From the NCBI GenBank assembly GCA_903837785.1, contig CAILVY010000066.1, positions 1-42,613 of the forward strand: DNA of 42,613 nucleotides, read 5' to 3'. Below are positions 1 to 8,166 of this stretch, piece after piece. Within the stretch, counting starts at the first letter, position 1. Each line of letters begins with the position of its first letter. A model generated the notes under the pieces. That model did no database searches. It had not been told where the DNA came from and was given only the letters and a program-made list of their open reading frames with translations. The stretch comes from Candidatus Hydrogenedentota bacterium (GTDB lineage: Bacteria > Hydrogenedentota > Hydrogenedentia > Hydrogenedentales > CAILVY01). Position numbers and translations under genes: made by a program.

Positions 1-20
1 ATGAAGGGCAGTGACACGGC

Positions 21-2177
21 ATGTTGGGCTCTCTCTATCACAGGTGCAGGCATTGGGTCGCCTTGGCTTCAGAACCAAGGCTGGCCGCGGGTGTCTTCGT
101 CGCATTCACTTGTTTTGCATCGATGTATCTCGTCTCCTGGACGAAGACCATCGGCCATGACTACATGGTCGAACCAACCTGGTTTACCCCATCCATCCTG
201 CTTGCCAGCGGCCAGGAATTCGCCGCTATCTCTGACCCCAACCCGCCGGCCGCGCTCCAAAGTTTCCTCACTCAGCGCGACCTGTGGCTCGATCCCCGTG
301 AAGTCTCCGGCAACCTCCAAAAGACGCCGGCGGACCCGTTTATGCAACTCCATCGCTATCTGCTCTATGCCGTGGCTGCACTGTGGTGCGTTTTCGGCAT
401 TTCCTGGGGGGCGCTCAAGATCCTCCTGGCTGTCGCTTTCGGCATTACCGCGGCCCTTGTTTATGGACTCTTTCGGCTCGGGCTCTCCCGTCTCCTGAGC
501 CTGTTGCTGACCCTCGTGTTCATGCTGTCGCCCGGGCTTCTCGCCATGCTCCCCTCCATCCGGGACTTCTGCAAGGCCCCCTTCGTACTCGGTGCGCTCC
601 TGATCATCGGCCATCTCTTGACACGACCCATGACCCGCCGGCACTACCTCCTGCTCGCGGCGCTCCTCGGACTCACCATCGGCGTGGGCCTGGGCTTCCG
701 CCAGGATGTCTTTGTCTGCATTCTGCCCGCCGTGCCCGTCGTGGCCGTGTGCGCGCGGGGCCGGACACCCATTTCCCCCGCGTGGCGCGCTGGGGCCACT
801 TTCCTCCTGCTCGTCTCGTTTCTGCTGCCCGGCTGGCCCATCCTCTCCGCCAATCATCGCACCAGCGGCAATACCGCCCACTATCTGCTCCAGGGCATGG
901 CCCTCGGTTCCGAGCGCGATTTGCGGCTCCGGGACGCCTCCTATCAACGCGTGTATTCCAACAACGACAACTTCATCCATTCCACTGTCGTCAGTTATGA
1001 CCGCAGGCAACACCCCAGTCCAGCCGAACGAAGCGATATCGACTTCTGGAGTCCCGAGGCCGATGCCGCCGGCAAAAGCTTGCTCGCCCGCTTCGCCTGG
1101 GCCTTTCCTTCCGATTTTCTGAACCGCGGCTATGCCTCGACGAGATGGATGATTACCCAAGGCATCGAGGGCCCCGCCGAACTCAACCCCTTTCTCCAGC
1201 GGATGCAGGCCTGGCAAGCCCCCATCGCCAACCATATCCGGCGATTCGGTCTCTTATATGCCGCCGTCGCACTGGCCTTTGTCGGCAGCCAGAATATCCT
1301 TCTCGCCCTCATCATCATGATCCTGGCCCTCTACCTCGGCGGATATACCAGCCTGCAATTCCACCATCGTCACGCATTTCACTTGGGCTTTGCGGCCTTG
1401 TGGCTCCCGGCATTCACCTGGGAACGAAGCTGCTGCGCGCTCCTCCGCATGTTTCGCCGGCCGCTCCCGGGCGGGACCTGGCGCCGTTTTCTGACGGAAT
1501 ACCTGCGGCCGGGACTGTTGCGGGCGCTCTGTGCCGCAGCGCTGTCGCTGACGCTGCTTCTGGCGCCCCTGTATGCGCTGCGACTTTACCAGCGCGCAAA
1601 TTTCGCAACACTTCTGGATGCCTATGCGCACGCGGAACTCGAGCCCGTCTCCGTCGTCCAGCAAGATGTCGATGGACAAATCCAATTCACGCTTGCGGAA
1701 CCCTTGCCCTCGCTCAACTGCAGCCCGGATGCCTCGCTGCACGATGTGGCCGCGGACTATCTCGTGGCCGAACTGGCCCCAAGCACGGCTCAGAGAACGC
1801 TCACAATTCAATACGAAGCGGACAACAACGCGGTCAACTTCACCGAGGCCATTCCCGTGACGGCGACGGGGCAAAGCGACTCCGGACCCACTCGCCAGTT
1901 CTTTCCGGTCTATGCCTGCGCCGCCCCTAAAGTCTTCGAACCCGGCAAGATGGCTTCCCTTGATCCCGCCCAATGGAGCCGCGGGCGTTTCGTCGGGCTC
2001 CGCCTTCCTGCATCCCGTGCGGCCGAATTCAGGGGACTCTATCGCGTGCGAAACGCGGGTCAATTCCCCATGTTCCTCCTCTTCACCCTGCCCGCGGAAC
2101 GGGATTGCGTCCGGCCGTATCAAACGCTTGGATTCTGGGCATCCTCGACAAGCGATTTCCGAACGGAGGTCCCGTGA
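21..2177 (+). CDS. Polytopic membrane protein, possible GT-C-like glycosyltransferase (paralogue 1 of a tandem pair)
   Basis: 718 residues. Roughly 11-12 hydrophobic segments lie between residues 20 and 525, followed by a soluble C-terminal part of about 190 residues. An in-frame TGA at 12-14 excludes an earlier start, and AAGGGC precedes the ATG at 21. It is clearly paralogous to the next gene: shared landmarks are DPF...HRYL near residue 108, GISW, RDFCKA, GVGLGFRQD in a membrane loop, GYTSLQF with a following RH-FH, and a C-terminal FFPVY...GLYRV block. I recognise no catalytic motif such as a clear DxD. The layout and the neighbouring sugar-nucleotide genes suggest a GT-C-type membrane glycosyltransferase or another envelope polysaccharide protein, which is inference. 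The stop overlaps the next start (GTGA), so the pair is translationally coupled. Confidence 0.72.
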   Translation: MLGSLYHRCRHWVALASEPRLAAGVFVAFTCFASMYLVSWTKTIGHDYMVEPTWFTPSILLASGQEFAAISDPNPPAALQSFLTQRDLWLDPREVSGNLQKTPADPFMQLHRYLLYAVAALWCVFGISWGALKILLAVAFGITAALVYGLFRLGLSRLLSLLLTLVFMLSPGLLAMLPSIRDFCKAPFVLGALLIIGHLLTRPMTRRHYLLLAALLGLTIGVGLGFRQDVFVCILPAVPVVAVCARGRTPISPAWRAGATFLLLVSFLLPGWPILSANHRTSGNTAHYLLQGMALGSERDLRLRDASYQRVYSNNDNFIHSTVVSYDRRQHPSPAERSDIDFWSPEADAAGKSLLARFAWAFPSDFLNRGYASTRWMITQGIEGPAELNPFLQRMQAWQAPIANHIRRFGLLYAAVALAFVGSQNILLALIIMILALYLGGYTSLQFHHRHAFHLGFAALWLPAFTWERSCCALLRMFRRPLPGGTWRRFLTEYLRPGLLRALCAAALSLTLLLAPLYALRLYQRANFATLLDAYAHAELEPVSVVQQDVDGQIQFTLAEPLPSLNCSPDASLHDVAADYLVAELAPSTAQRTLTIQYEADNNAVNFTEAIPVTATGQSDSGPTRQFFPVYACAAPKVFEPGKMASLDPAQWSRGRFVGLRLPASRAAEFRGLYRVRNAGQFPMFLLFTLPAERDCVRPYQTLGFWASSTSDFRTEVP

Positions 2178-4351
2178 GCACGTCCTCCCGACGCGCGAAA
2201 TGGCGCCACACGGATCTGATCTTGTGCGCCCTATTGCTTGTGTCCGCCGCTGCGTTCGCGATGGCCTATCTTCGGAACATTCCACACCATAATGACGGCA
2301 GGGATGGGCTCACCCCGAGCCATTTTGGCGCGTCGGTTATGCTCGCCAGTGGGCGCGGCTTTGTCAATCCTATCGGGGGGGCGGCAGCCGAACTCGATGC
2401 CTTCCTGGCCCAACAGCGCAATTCCTTCGATCCGTCGACGCTGCCAAAGAACATTCAAGTCATTGACGACGATCCCTTTGCCGCATGTCACCGCTACCTC
2501 TTTTCCGCCATCGGGCTCGTTTGGAGGCTCGCCGGCATCTCCTGGGACAACCTGAGAATCCTGCTCGTTATCTTCTTCTGCCTCACCGCAGCCGCGGCCT
2601 ACGGCGTCTTTCGGCTCGGCATGAATCCGGTCCTCAGCGCATTCTTTACCGCATGCTTCATGACCTCGCCCGCGCTCCTGGACACCTTCCCCTATCTGCG
2701 CGATTTCTGCAAGGCCTTCTTCTTCCTGCTCATTCTCTTTGTGCTGGGAAAGCTCCTGCTCACGCCACTGAAACGCCGCGCGCTCTGGATCTTGGCTGCA
2801 CTGCTCGGCCTCGTCATTGGCGTCGGCTTGGGGTTCCGTCAGGACTTGCTCATCACGCTGCCGCCGGCCTTCGCCGTGCTGTTGCTGGGGCTTCCCGCGG
2901 GGAGTATTCGGGACCGCGTTTGCGCCTGTCTGCTGCTGGCACTCTGCTTCCTTCTTCCCGCTTGGCCTGTCTTGAGCGTCATGCGCCAACAAGGACCGCT
3001 CTCCTATCACCACATCGCGACCGGCCTGGCCACCCCCTGCGAATCCGCCCTCCCCGTTGACCCCGCGTCGTATGATCGCATCTACTCGCCGAACGACCCC
3101 GTCGTCCATGCCACTTACACCAGCTACGCCCATCGCGTTCAGGGCGTGAAGGAGTCAATCCCCCCCTGGAAACGCGCGGCGGCACAGGCCGCCCAAGGCT
3201 TTGTCCGCGAAGTCATGCGGACTTTCCCCGCCGACATGCTTGCCCGAGGCTATGCTGCGACACTCTGGGCCTTGGGCATCAGCCCCGCCCACGTCGTCTG
3301 GTTCGAAGTCGGTTCACCCGAACTCGTGCAACGCATCATCGCCTGGGAAGCCCCCGTCAGGGAGTGGATTCTGCCGCTCATGAAGTACCTTGTTCCCACC
3401 GCCTTGCTGCTCCTGAGCCTCTTCAGCGTGCGATTGGCGCTGGCCCTCTTCCTTCTGCTGCTCTACTTCTGCGGCTACACAAGTCTCCAATTCCAGGCAC
3501 GGCATTGCTTTCACCTCGCCATCGTCTCATTCTGGTTCGTGGGCTTTCTCCTCGATGTCCCCGTGAAGGCTGTCCTGAGCCTGCGCACGAAAAAGGCCCG
3601 CTTTTCCCCGCGTGAAGCGCTCCACGCCGTGTGCCGGCTCCTAAGCTTCGTGGCGGTGGGGGCGTTCCTGGTCATCGTGCCCCTCCAGGCGGCGCGCGCC
3701 TGGCAGCACCGCACGGTCTCCGCAATCGCCGACGCCTGCCGAAAGGCTGTTTGTGAACCCCTGCCCATCGAAGAATCGAACGCTGCGGGCAAAGCATTGT
3801 TCCGTTTGCCCGGCAAGGAGTCCTTGGCCCTCGCCGACCTCAAGACGGAGTCCATCCGGCTCGCCCCGGCCCTCGCGGGGCAAGCGCTGCCGCCCTTCCT
3901 TGCCCTCCCGGCTTATGCATGCTTCGCCACATGGCCCGGATGGACAAAGATTAAAACAAATGTTGCGCTCCTTCTCTCGCTTGGCCATGATCCAAACACC
4001 GAGTACCTCATGGCCGAGTTCCTCTGCGACAGTCAGGCGATCCCGATAGACCTCGTCTTTGCCTCGAACGGTCCCTCAGACGGCTTCTCTCAGGGCGTCG
4101 TGGCGCGGGCCGCGCCCTTCAAGGAATCCCAGCATCTCCGGTATTTCTTCCCCGTCTACGAGTACCCGGCCGGCGCGTGGCAGGGCCGCAGCATATTCCA
4201 GGGCATCGCGCTGCTCCCGCAGGACCGCGCCAAATTGAAAGGCCTCTATCGCGTCAAGAACCTCAAAGACTTCCGCCTGCTCCTCAATCTCTCCCTGACG
4301 GAGGACCCGGCCGATTTCCGCTGCTTTCAGCCGCTGTCCGAAATCCCCTGA
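2174..4351 (+). CDS. Polytopic membrane protein, possible GT-C-like glycosyltransferase (paralogue 2 of a tandem pair)
   Basis: 725 residues from a GTG at 2174, which overlaps the previous stop as GTGA and has GGAGGT four bases upstream. An in-frame extension back to 1973 is open but would lie inside the upstream gene and has no such site. The N-terminal transmembrane segment (about residues 14-34) is followed by about ten more. The soluble C-terminal part begins near residue 510. It shares HRYL, GISW, RDFCKA, GVGLGFRQD, GYTSLQF and the FFPVY...GLYRV tail with its neighbour, so the two arose by tandem duplication and have since diverged substantially. Function is unknown. Position at the head of a CDP-sugar operon suggests transfer or export of the sugar product. 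Confidence 0.74.
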   Translation: MSTSSRRAKWRHTDLILCALLLVSAAAFAMAYLRNIPHHNDGRDGLTPSHFGASVMLASGRGFVNPIGGAAAELDAFLAQQRNSFDPSTLPKNIQVIDDDPFAACHRYLFSAIGLVWRLAGISWDNLRILLVIFFCLTAAAAYGVFRLGMNPVLSAFFTACFMTSPALLDTFPYLRDFCKAFFFLLILFVLGKLLLTPLKRRALWILAALLGLVIGVGLGFRQDLLITLPPAFAVLLLGLPAGSIRDRVCACLLLALCFLLPAWPVLSVMRQQGPLSYHHIATGLATPCESALPVDPASYDRIYSPNDPVVHATYTSYAHRVQGVKESIPPWKRAAAQAAQGFVREVMRTFPADMLARGYAATLWALGISPAHVVWFEVGSPELVQRIIAWEAPVREWILPLMKYLVPTALLLLSLFSVRLALALFLLLLYFCGYTSLQFQARHCFHLAIVSFWFVGFLLDVPVKAVLSLRTKKARFSPREALHAVCRLLSFVAVGAFLVIVPLQAARAWQHRTVSAIADACRKAVCEPLPIEESNAAGKALFRLPGKESLALADLKTESIRLAPALAGQALPPFLALPAYACFATWPGWTKIKTNVALLLSLGHDPNTEYLMAEFLCDSQAIPIDLVFASNGPSDGFSQGVVARAAPFKESQHLRYFFPVYEYPAGAWQGRSIFQGIALLPQDRAKLKGLYRVKNLKDFRLLLNLSLTEDPADFRCFQPLSEIP

Positions 4352-4386
4352 ATGTACTTTTCGGCCAGCGTTTGCTAGTCTAGTCA

Positions 4387-4415
4387 CGGAAGGAGGGATC
4401 TCTACGCTCCTTCCG
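4387..4415 (+). promoter_or_regulatory. Perfect 9-bp hairpin in the leader of rfbF
   Basis: CGGAAGGAG (4387-4395) and CTCCTTCCG (4407-4415) are exact reverse complements with an 11-base loop, in the 89-base gap before rfbF. No T-run follows, so it does not look like an intrinsic terminator. The left arm contains a Shine-Dalgarno-like GGAAGGAGGG, but the rfbF ATG is 45 bases further on and has its own AAGGGA. It may be an RNA processing or stability element separating the membrane-protein pair from the sugar genes; that role is inferred. Confidence 0.4.
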
Positions 4416-4440
4416 CAAACGGCAGGCAAGGGATCCGGCA

Positions 4441-5220
4441 ATGAAAGTCGTCATACTCTGCGGCGGTCAAGGCACCCGCATCCGAGACATTAGTGAGGTC
4501 GTCCCCAAACCCATGCTGACCATCGGCGGGCGGCCGGTGCTCTGGCACATCATGAAGATCTACGCCGCCCACGGAATCAACGATTTCGTGCTCGCCCTCG
4601 GATACAAAGGCTGGCTCATCAAGGAGTACTTCCTCAATTACCAGCCCATGATGTCCGACTTCACCATCTCGCTCGCCGAACATCGAAGCATCCAGTTCCA
4701 CAACAAAGTCTCCGAAGCCGACTGGAAAGTCACGCTCGTCGACACCGGCGAGCAAACCATGACCGGCGGGCGCGTCTGGCGCATCCGAGACTATGTGGAC
4801 AAAGACGACCTCTTCTGCCTCACCTATGGCGATGCGGTCGCCGATATCGATATCACCGCACTCATCGAACAGCACAAACGTTCCGGACTCGTCGGAACCA
4901 TTTCCGCGGTCCACGTCGCGGGACGTTTCGGCGAACTCCAGGCAAGGGGAGAATTCGTCACGGCCTTCGACGAAAAACCCGCCGTCACAGCGGGGCGCAT
5001 CAACGGCGGCTTCATGGTTTTCGACGCGAAACGCCTCTGGAACTACATGGAACCATCCGACGACCTCGTCTTCGAGCGCGGGCCTTTGGCGCGGATGGTT
5101 TGCGATGGCCAATTGGGCTGCTATCGGCACAACGGCCAATGGCAGTGCATGGACACGCCCCGTGAATATGCCCTGCTCAACGAACTCTGGGAGAAAGGCG
5201 CGGACTTTTGGCTGAAGTGA
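4441..5220 (+). CDS. rfbF: Glucose-1-phosphate cytidylyltransferase
   Basis: 259 residues, the usual family length. It makes CDP-glucose from alpha-D-glucose 1-phosphate and CTP, the first step to CDP-linked 6-deoxy and 3,6-dideoxyhexoses. The N-terminus carries the nucleotidyltransferase signature GGQGTR (residues 8-13) and the KPM motif near 23-25. Conserved RfbF blocks follow: YGDAVADID (about residues 130-138), GGF, and a C-terminal GQWQCMDTPREY that is highly characteristic of this family. AAGGGA lies nine bases before the ATG. The next gene overlaps its 3' end, and that gene product uses CDP-glucose directly, which supports the assignment. Confidence 0.95.
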   Translation: MKVVILCGGQGTRIRDISEVVPKPMLTIGGRPVLWHIMKIYAAHGINDFVLALGYKGWLIKEYFLNYQPMMSDFTISLAEHRSIQFHNKVSEADWKVTLVDTGEQTMTGGRVWRIRDYVDKDDLFCLTYGDAVADIDITALIEQHKRSGLVGTISAVHVAGRFGELQARGEFVTAFDEKPAVTAGRINGGFMVFDAKRLWNYMEPSDDLVFERGPLARMVCDGQLGCYRHNGQWQCMDTPREYALLNELWEKGADFWLK

Positions 5221-6284
5221 AGCTCCAGAACCTGGACGGCTCGTATCGGGGCCGGAAATGCTTCGTGACCGGCCACACCGGCTTCAAGGGCTCGTGGCTG
5301 AGTCTCTGGCTCCATCGCATGGGCGCCGAAGTCACCGGATACGCCCTCGATCCACCCACGACCCCGAACCTCTTCACCCTCTCCCAACTCGCCGGTCTGA
5401 TGCACGACCGCCGTGGCGATATCCGGGACGCCGATCGTCTCCGGCAGGCGATAGCGGACGCCAAACCCGAGTTCGTCTTCCATCTCGCCGCGCAAGCCAT
5501 TGTCAGCCGCTCGTATCACGAACCGAAAGACACCTTCGACACGAATATCGGCGGAACCGTCAATCTCCTTGAAGCCGCGAGGAATTGCCCTTCCGTCCGC
5601 GCCGTGCTCGTCGTCACCTCCGACAAGTGCTATGAAAACCGGGAGTGGCCGCATGCCTACCGGGAGACCGACGCGCTCGGCGGACACGACCCCTACAGCG
5701 CCTCGAAAGCCGGCACAGAGCTCGTCTGCACGGCGTATCTCCGCTCTTTCTTTGAACCTGCGGGCCTCGGACTGGCCACGGCGCGGGCCGGCAACGTAAT
5801 CGGCGGCGGCGATTGGGCCGCCGACCGGATCATTCCGGACGCGGTGCGCGCGCTCGGCGCGGCCAAGCCCGTCGTCGTACGAAACCCCCACTCCGTTCGC
5901 CCATGGCAACACGTGCTCGAACCGCTCCACGGGTACCTCCTCCTCGCCGCACGCCTGGCCGACAACGCCGTCTATTCGGGCTCCTGGAATTTTGGCCCGG
6001 CCGCCGGCTCGTGTCAGAACGTCCGGAGCCTCGTGGAAGCATTCCTCAAGTCCTGGGGCGAAGGCGCGTGGGAAAACGCCGGGACAGCGGCCTCCGCCGG
6101 ACACGAAGCCGGGCTGCTTGCCCTCGACTATCACAAAGCGTGGCTGCGCCTCGGATGGCAGCCGCGCTGGTCCTTTCATGAGTCGATCGAGCGCACCAGC
6201 CGCTGGTACCGGCGCCAACTCGAGGGCGAACCGCCCGCCGCCCTGTGCGCCGAGGATATCCGTAGCTTTACGGAGCGCGCATGA
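5208..6284 (+). CDS. rfbG: CDP-glucose 4,6-dehydratase
   Basis: 358 residues from a TTG at 5208; GAGAAAGG lies nine bases upstream. A GTG at 5217 that overlaps the rfbF stop is a possible alternative start, three codons later. The enzyme is an NAD-dependent extended SDR converting CDP-glucose to CDP-4-keto-6-deoxyglucose. Visible motifs are the Rossmann sequence GHTGFKG at residues 22-28 (the Lys form typical of RfbG), HLAAQAIV, VVTSDKCYEN, and the catalytic YSASK with Tyr163 and Lys167. The WQHVLEPLHGYL and WNFGP motifs are also typical. It overlaps both rfbF upstream and the next gene downstream (ATGA at 6281), consistent with tight operon organisation. Confidence 0.95.
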   Translation: MAEVKLQNLDGSYRGRKCFVTGHTGFKGSWLSLWLHRMGAEVTGYALDPPTTPNLFTLSQLAGLMHDRRGDIRDADRLRQAIADAKPEFVFHLAAQAIVSRSYHEPKDTFDTNIGGTVNLLEAARNCPSVRAVLVVTSDKCYENREWPHAYRETDALGGHDPYSASKAGTELVCTAYLRSFFEPAGLGLATARAGNVIGGGDWAADRIIPDAVRALGAAKPVVVRNPHSVRPWQHVLEPLHGYLLLAARLADNAVYSGSWNFGPAAGSCQNVRSLVEAFLKSWGEGAWENAGTAASAGHEAGLLALDYHKAWLRLGWQPRWSFHESIERTSRWYRRQLEGEPPAALCAEDIRSFTERA

Positions 6285-7327
6285 GACACGCCATCATCAC
6301 TGAGGATCTGGACCAGGTCTTGGAAGCCGCGCTCGACTGGACCGCCTTCGATGACGCCTGCGTGCTCGTCACGGGTGCCAATGGATTCCTGCCCGCTTAC
6401 ATGGCAGAGACACTCCTTCGACGAAACGAACGTCTGGGCCGCTCGGCCACCCGGGTCATCGGCGTCGTCCGCAACCTGGAACGTGCGCGCGCGCGATTTG
6501 CGCAGTACGACGGCCGTGAAGACCTGCGCTTTATTGTGCAGGATCTCGGCGTTCCGTTCAGCCTCTCCGAACCCGTGGACTACATCGTGCACGCCGCGAG
6601 CCAGGCAAGCCCCAAGTACTTCGGCGCGGACCCTGTCGGCACCCTCCTGCCCAATATTGTCGGAACGCAAGGGCTCCTGGATCAGGCCGCGCGCCGCCCG
6701 GTTCGGGCCTTCCTCTATTTTAGTTCGGGCGAAGTCTACGGCCAGGTCAACGACACGCAAGTCCCGACCCGCGAAAACGACTACGGCTACCTCGATCCCG
6801 CGGAACTGCGCTCCTGCTATGCCGAAAGCAAACGGCTCGCGGAAACCATGTGCGTGTGCTGGCATCGGCAGCATGGCGTCCCGGCGCGCATCGTCCGCCC
6901 CTTTCATACGTACGGGCCCGGAATGCGCCTGGACGATGGCCGTGTCTTCGCGGACTTCGTGGCGGACGTGATCCACGGACGCGATATCGTGATGCGCAGC
7001 GACGGCCGCGCCCGACGCGCTTTCTGTTACCTCGCCGACGCCACCCAGGCTTTCTTCAGCGTCCTGCTCAAGGGCGTCCCGGGCGAGGCCTACAATGTGG
7101 GCAACGAGGAGGGCGAATTGAGTATCATGGAGCTGGCAGAACGGCTGGCCGCCCTCTTTCCCGAGAAGCGGCTCCGCGTGATTCGTGCGGGCAGCGACCC
7201 CGAAGGCTACCTCCGAAGCGCGATCTCGAGAAGTTGCCCCGATACTTCGAAATTGCGTGCCCTCGGCTGGCGGCCCGCGACGGGCATTGATGAAGGCTTC
7301 TCGCGAACGATTCGAAGCTTCGGCTAG
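6281..7327 (+). CDS. NAD-dependent epimerase/dehydratase family protein (extended SDR, sugar-nucleotide modifying)
   Basis: 348 residues. The ATG overlaps the rfbG stop as ATGA. The Rossmann motif is GANGFLP (residues 32-38), with Pro where a third Gly is usual. HAASQASP and SSGEVYG follow, and the catalytic pair is Tyr180 and Lys184 in YAESK. The C-terminal part has RPFHTYGPGM and a YNVGN motif as in dTDP-glucose dehydratase and UDP-glucuronate decarboxylase relatives. The exact reaction cannot be read from sequence. It may reduce, epimerise or dehydrate the CDP-keto sugar, or reduce the side-chain carbonyl created by the ThDP enzyme downstream. A second, divergent SDR lies at 11905. Confidence 0.85.
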   Translation: MRHAIITEDLDQVLEAALDWTAFDDACVLVTGANGFLPAYMAETLLRRNERLGRSATRVIGVVRNLERARARFAQYDGREDLRFIVQDLGVPFSLSEPVDYIVHAASQASPKYFGADPVGTLLPNIVGTQGLLDQAARRPVRAFLYFSSGEVYGQVNDTQVPTRENDYGYLDPAELRSCYAESKRLAETMCVCWHRQHGVPARIVRPFHTYGPGMRLDDGRVFADFVADVIHGRDIVMRSDGRARRAFCYLADATQAFFSVLLKGVPGEAYNVGNEEGELSIMELAERLAALFPEKRLRVIRAGSDPEGYLRSAISRSCPDTSKLRALGWRPATGIDEGFSRTIRSFG

Positions 7328-7360
7328 GGCCGCGCAAGCAGGGCAGGAAAGGACGATTGC

Positions 7361-8164
7361 ATGGATCAGGCGCTTGAGAATCCCCTGAAGACAAAGCTGT
7401 CGCAAGGCCGGCCCGTTTTCGGCATCTGGTCGCTCATACCCTCCCCCATCGTGACCGAACTCTTCACCTTGGGCGGCATGGACTTTCAGATTCTCGACAT
7501 GGAGCACGGCGTCTTCGACATGCCGGCACTCGACGCCTCAATCCGCGCCTGTGAGGCCGCCGGAGGCTCTCCCCTCGTCCGCACCCCGGGCGTGGCGCCC
7601 TTCGTGGCCCAGGCCGTGATGGACCTCGGCGCACACGGCGTCATTGTGCCGCAGGTAAGCGATGCCCAAAGCGCCAAAGCCGCCGTGGACACGATCAAGT
7701 ACAGTCCGGAAGGCGTCCGCGGCTACAACCCCTTCACCCGCGCGGCGCTCTACAGCAATCCCGCCACAAACGAGTTCGGGAAACTGAACAACCGCTATGG
7801 CTTCGCCTCCGTCATCATCGAGAACAAGAGCGCCTACGAGGCCCTGGACCGCATTCTCGAGATTCCCGCACTCGACATGATTTACCTGGGCATCTACGAC
7901 ATGGCGGTTTCGCTCGGATGCAAAGGCGATACGTCCGCGCCGGAAATCACCGCCTTTGTCGCCGCCGCCGCCCGGAAAGGCCGCGCCGCGGGCAAGGCGG
8001 TCGGCATGCTCGTCAAATCCCGCCAGGAAATGACGAACGCACTAAGCCTGGGCGCCAATTTCCTCGTCTATGCCGTGGACACGTTCATGATTCGAAAGAT
8101 GGCGTCCGACGCCGTTGCGGAGTTCCGCGCCGCAGCCTCAGACGCCTTGGGAGGAACCGCCTGA
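7361..8164 (+). CDS. HpcH/HpaI-family class II pyruvate aldolase
   Basis: 267 residues. GGAAAGGA precedes the ATG by seven bases. The family performs metal-dependent reversible aldol reactions between pyruvate and an aldehyde, giving 4-hydroxy-2-oxo acids. Family residues are visible: His49 in DMEHG, Arg74 in VRTPG, Glu154 in ENKSAYEALD (metal ligand) and Asp180 in LGIYDMAVSLG (metal ligand). The member closest by genome context is normally catabolic or in 2-keto-3-deoxy sugar acid metabolism. Here it is inside a CDP-sugar operon, two bases upstream of a ThDP enzyme. I infer that it supplies or remodels a 2-keto acid used in sugar chain extension. A different family role, such as 2-keto-3-deoxy-L-rhamnonate aldolase, cannot be excluded. 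Confidence 0.88.
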   Translation: MDQALENPLKTKLSQGRPVFGIWSLIPSPIVTELFTLGGMDFQILDMEHGVFDMPALDASIRACEAAGGSPLVRTPGVAPFVAQAVMDLGAHGVIVPQVSDAQSAKAAVDTIKYSPEGVRGYNPFTRAALYSNPATNEFGKLNNRYGFASVIIENKSAYEALDRILEIPALDMIYLGIYDMAVSLGCKGDTSAPEITAFVAAAARKGRAAGKAVGMLVKSRQEMTNALSLGANFLVYAVDTFMIRKMASDAVAEFRAAASDALGGTA

Positions 8165-8166
8165 CT

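Noticed and set aside
1973..2173. N-terminal extension of the second membrane protein
   Set aside because: It would overlap the first gene by about 200 bases. The GTG at 2174 has a GGAGGT site and overlaps the previous stop in the style used throughout the operon.
7918..8166. Upstream extension of the ThDP enzyme
   Set aside because: It falls inside the aldolase gene; the ATG at 8167 has GGAGGA at good spacing and gives the normal family N-terminus.
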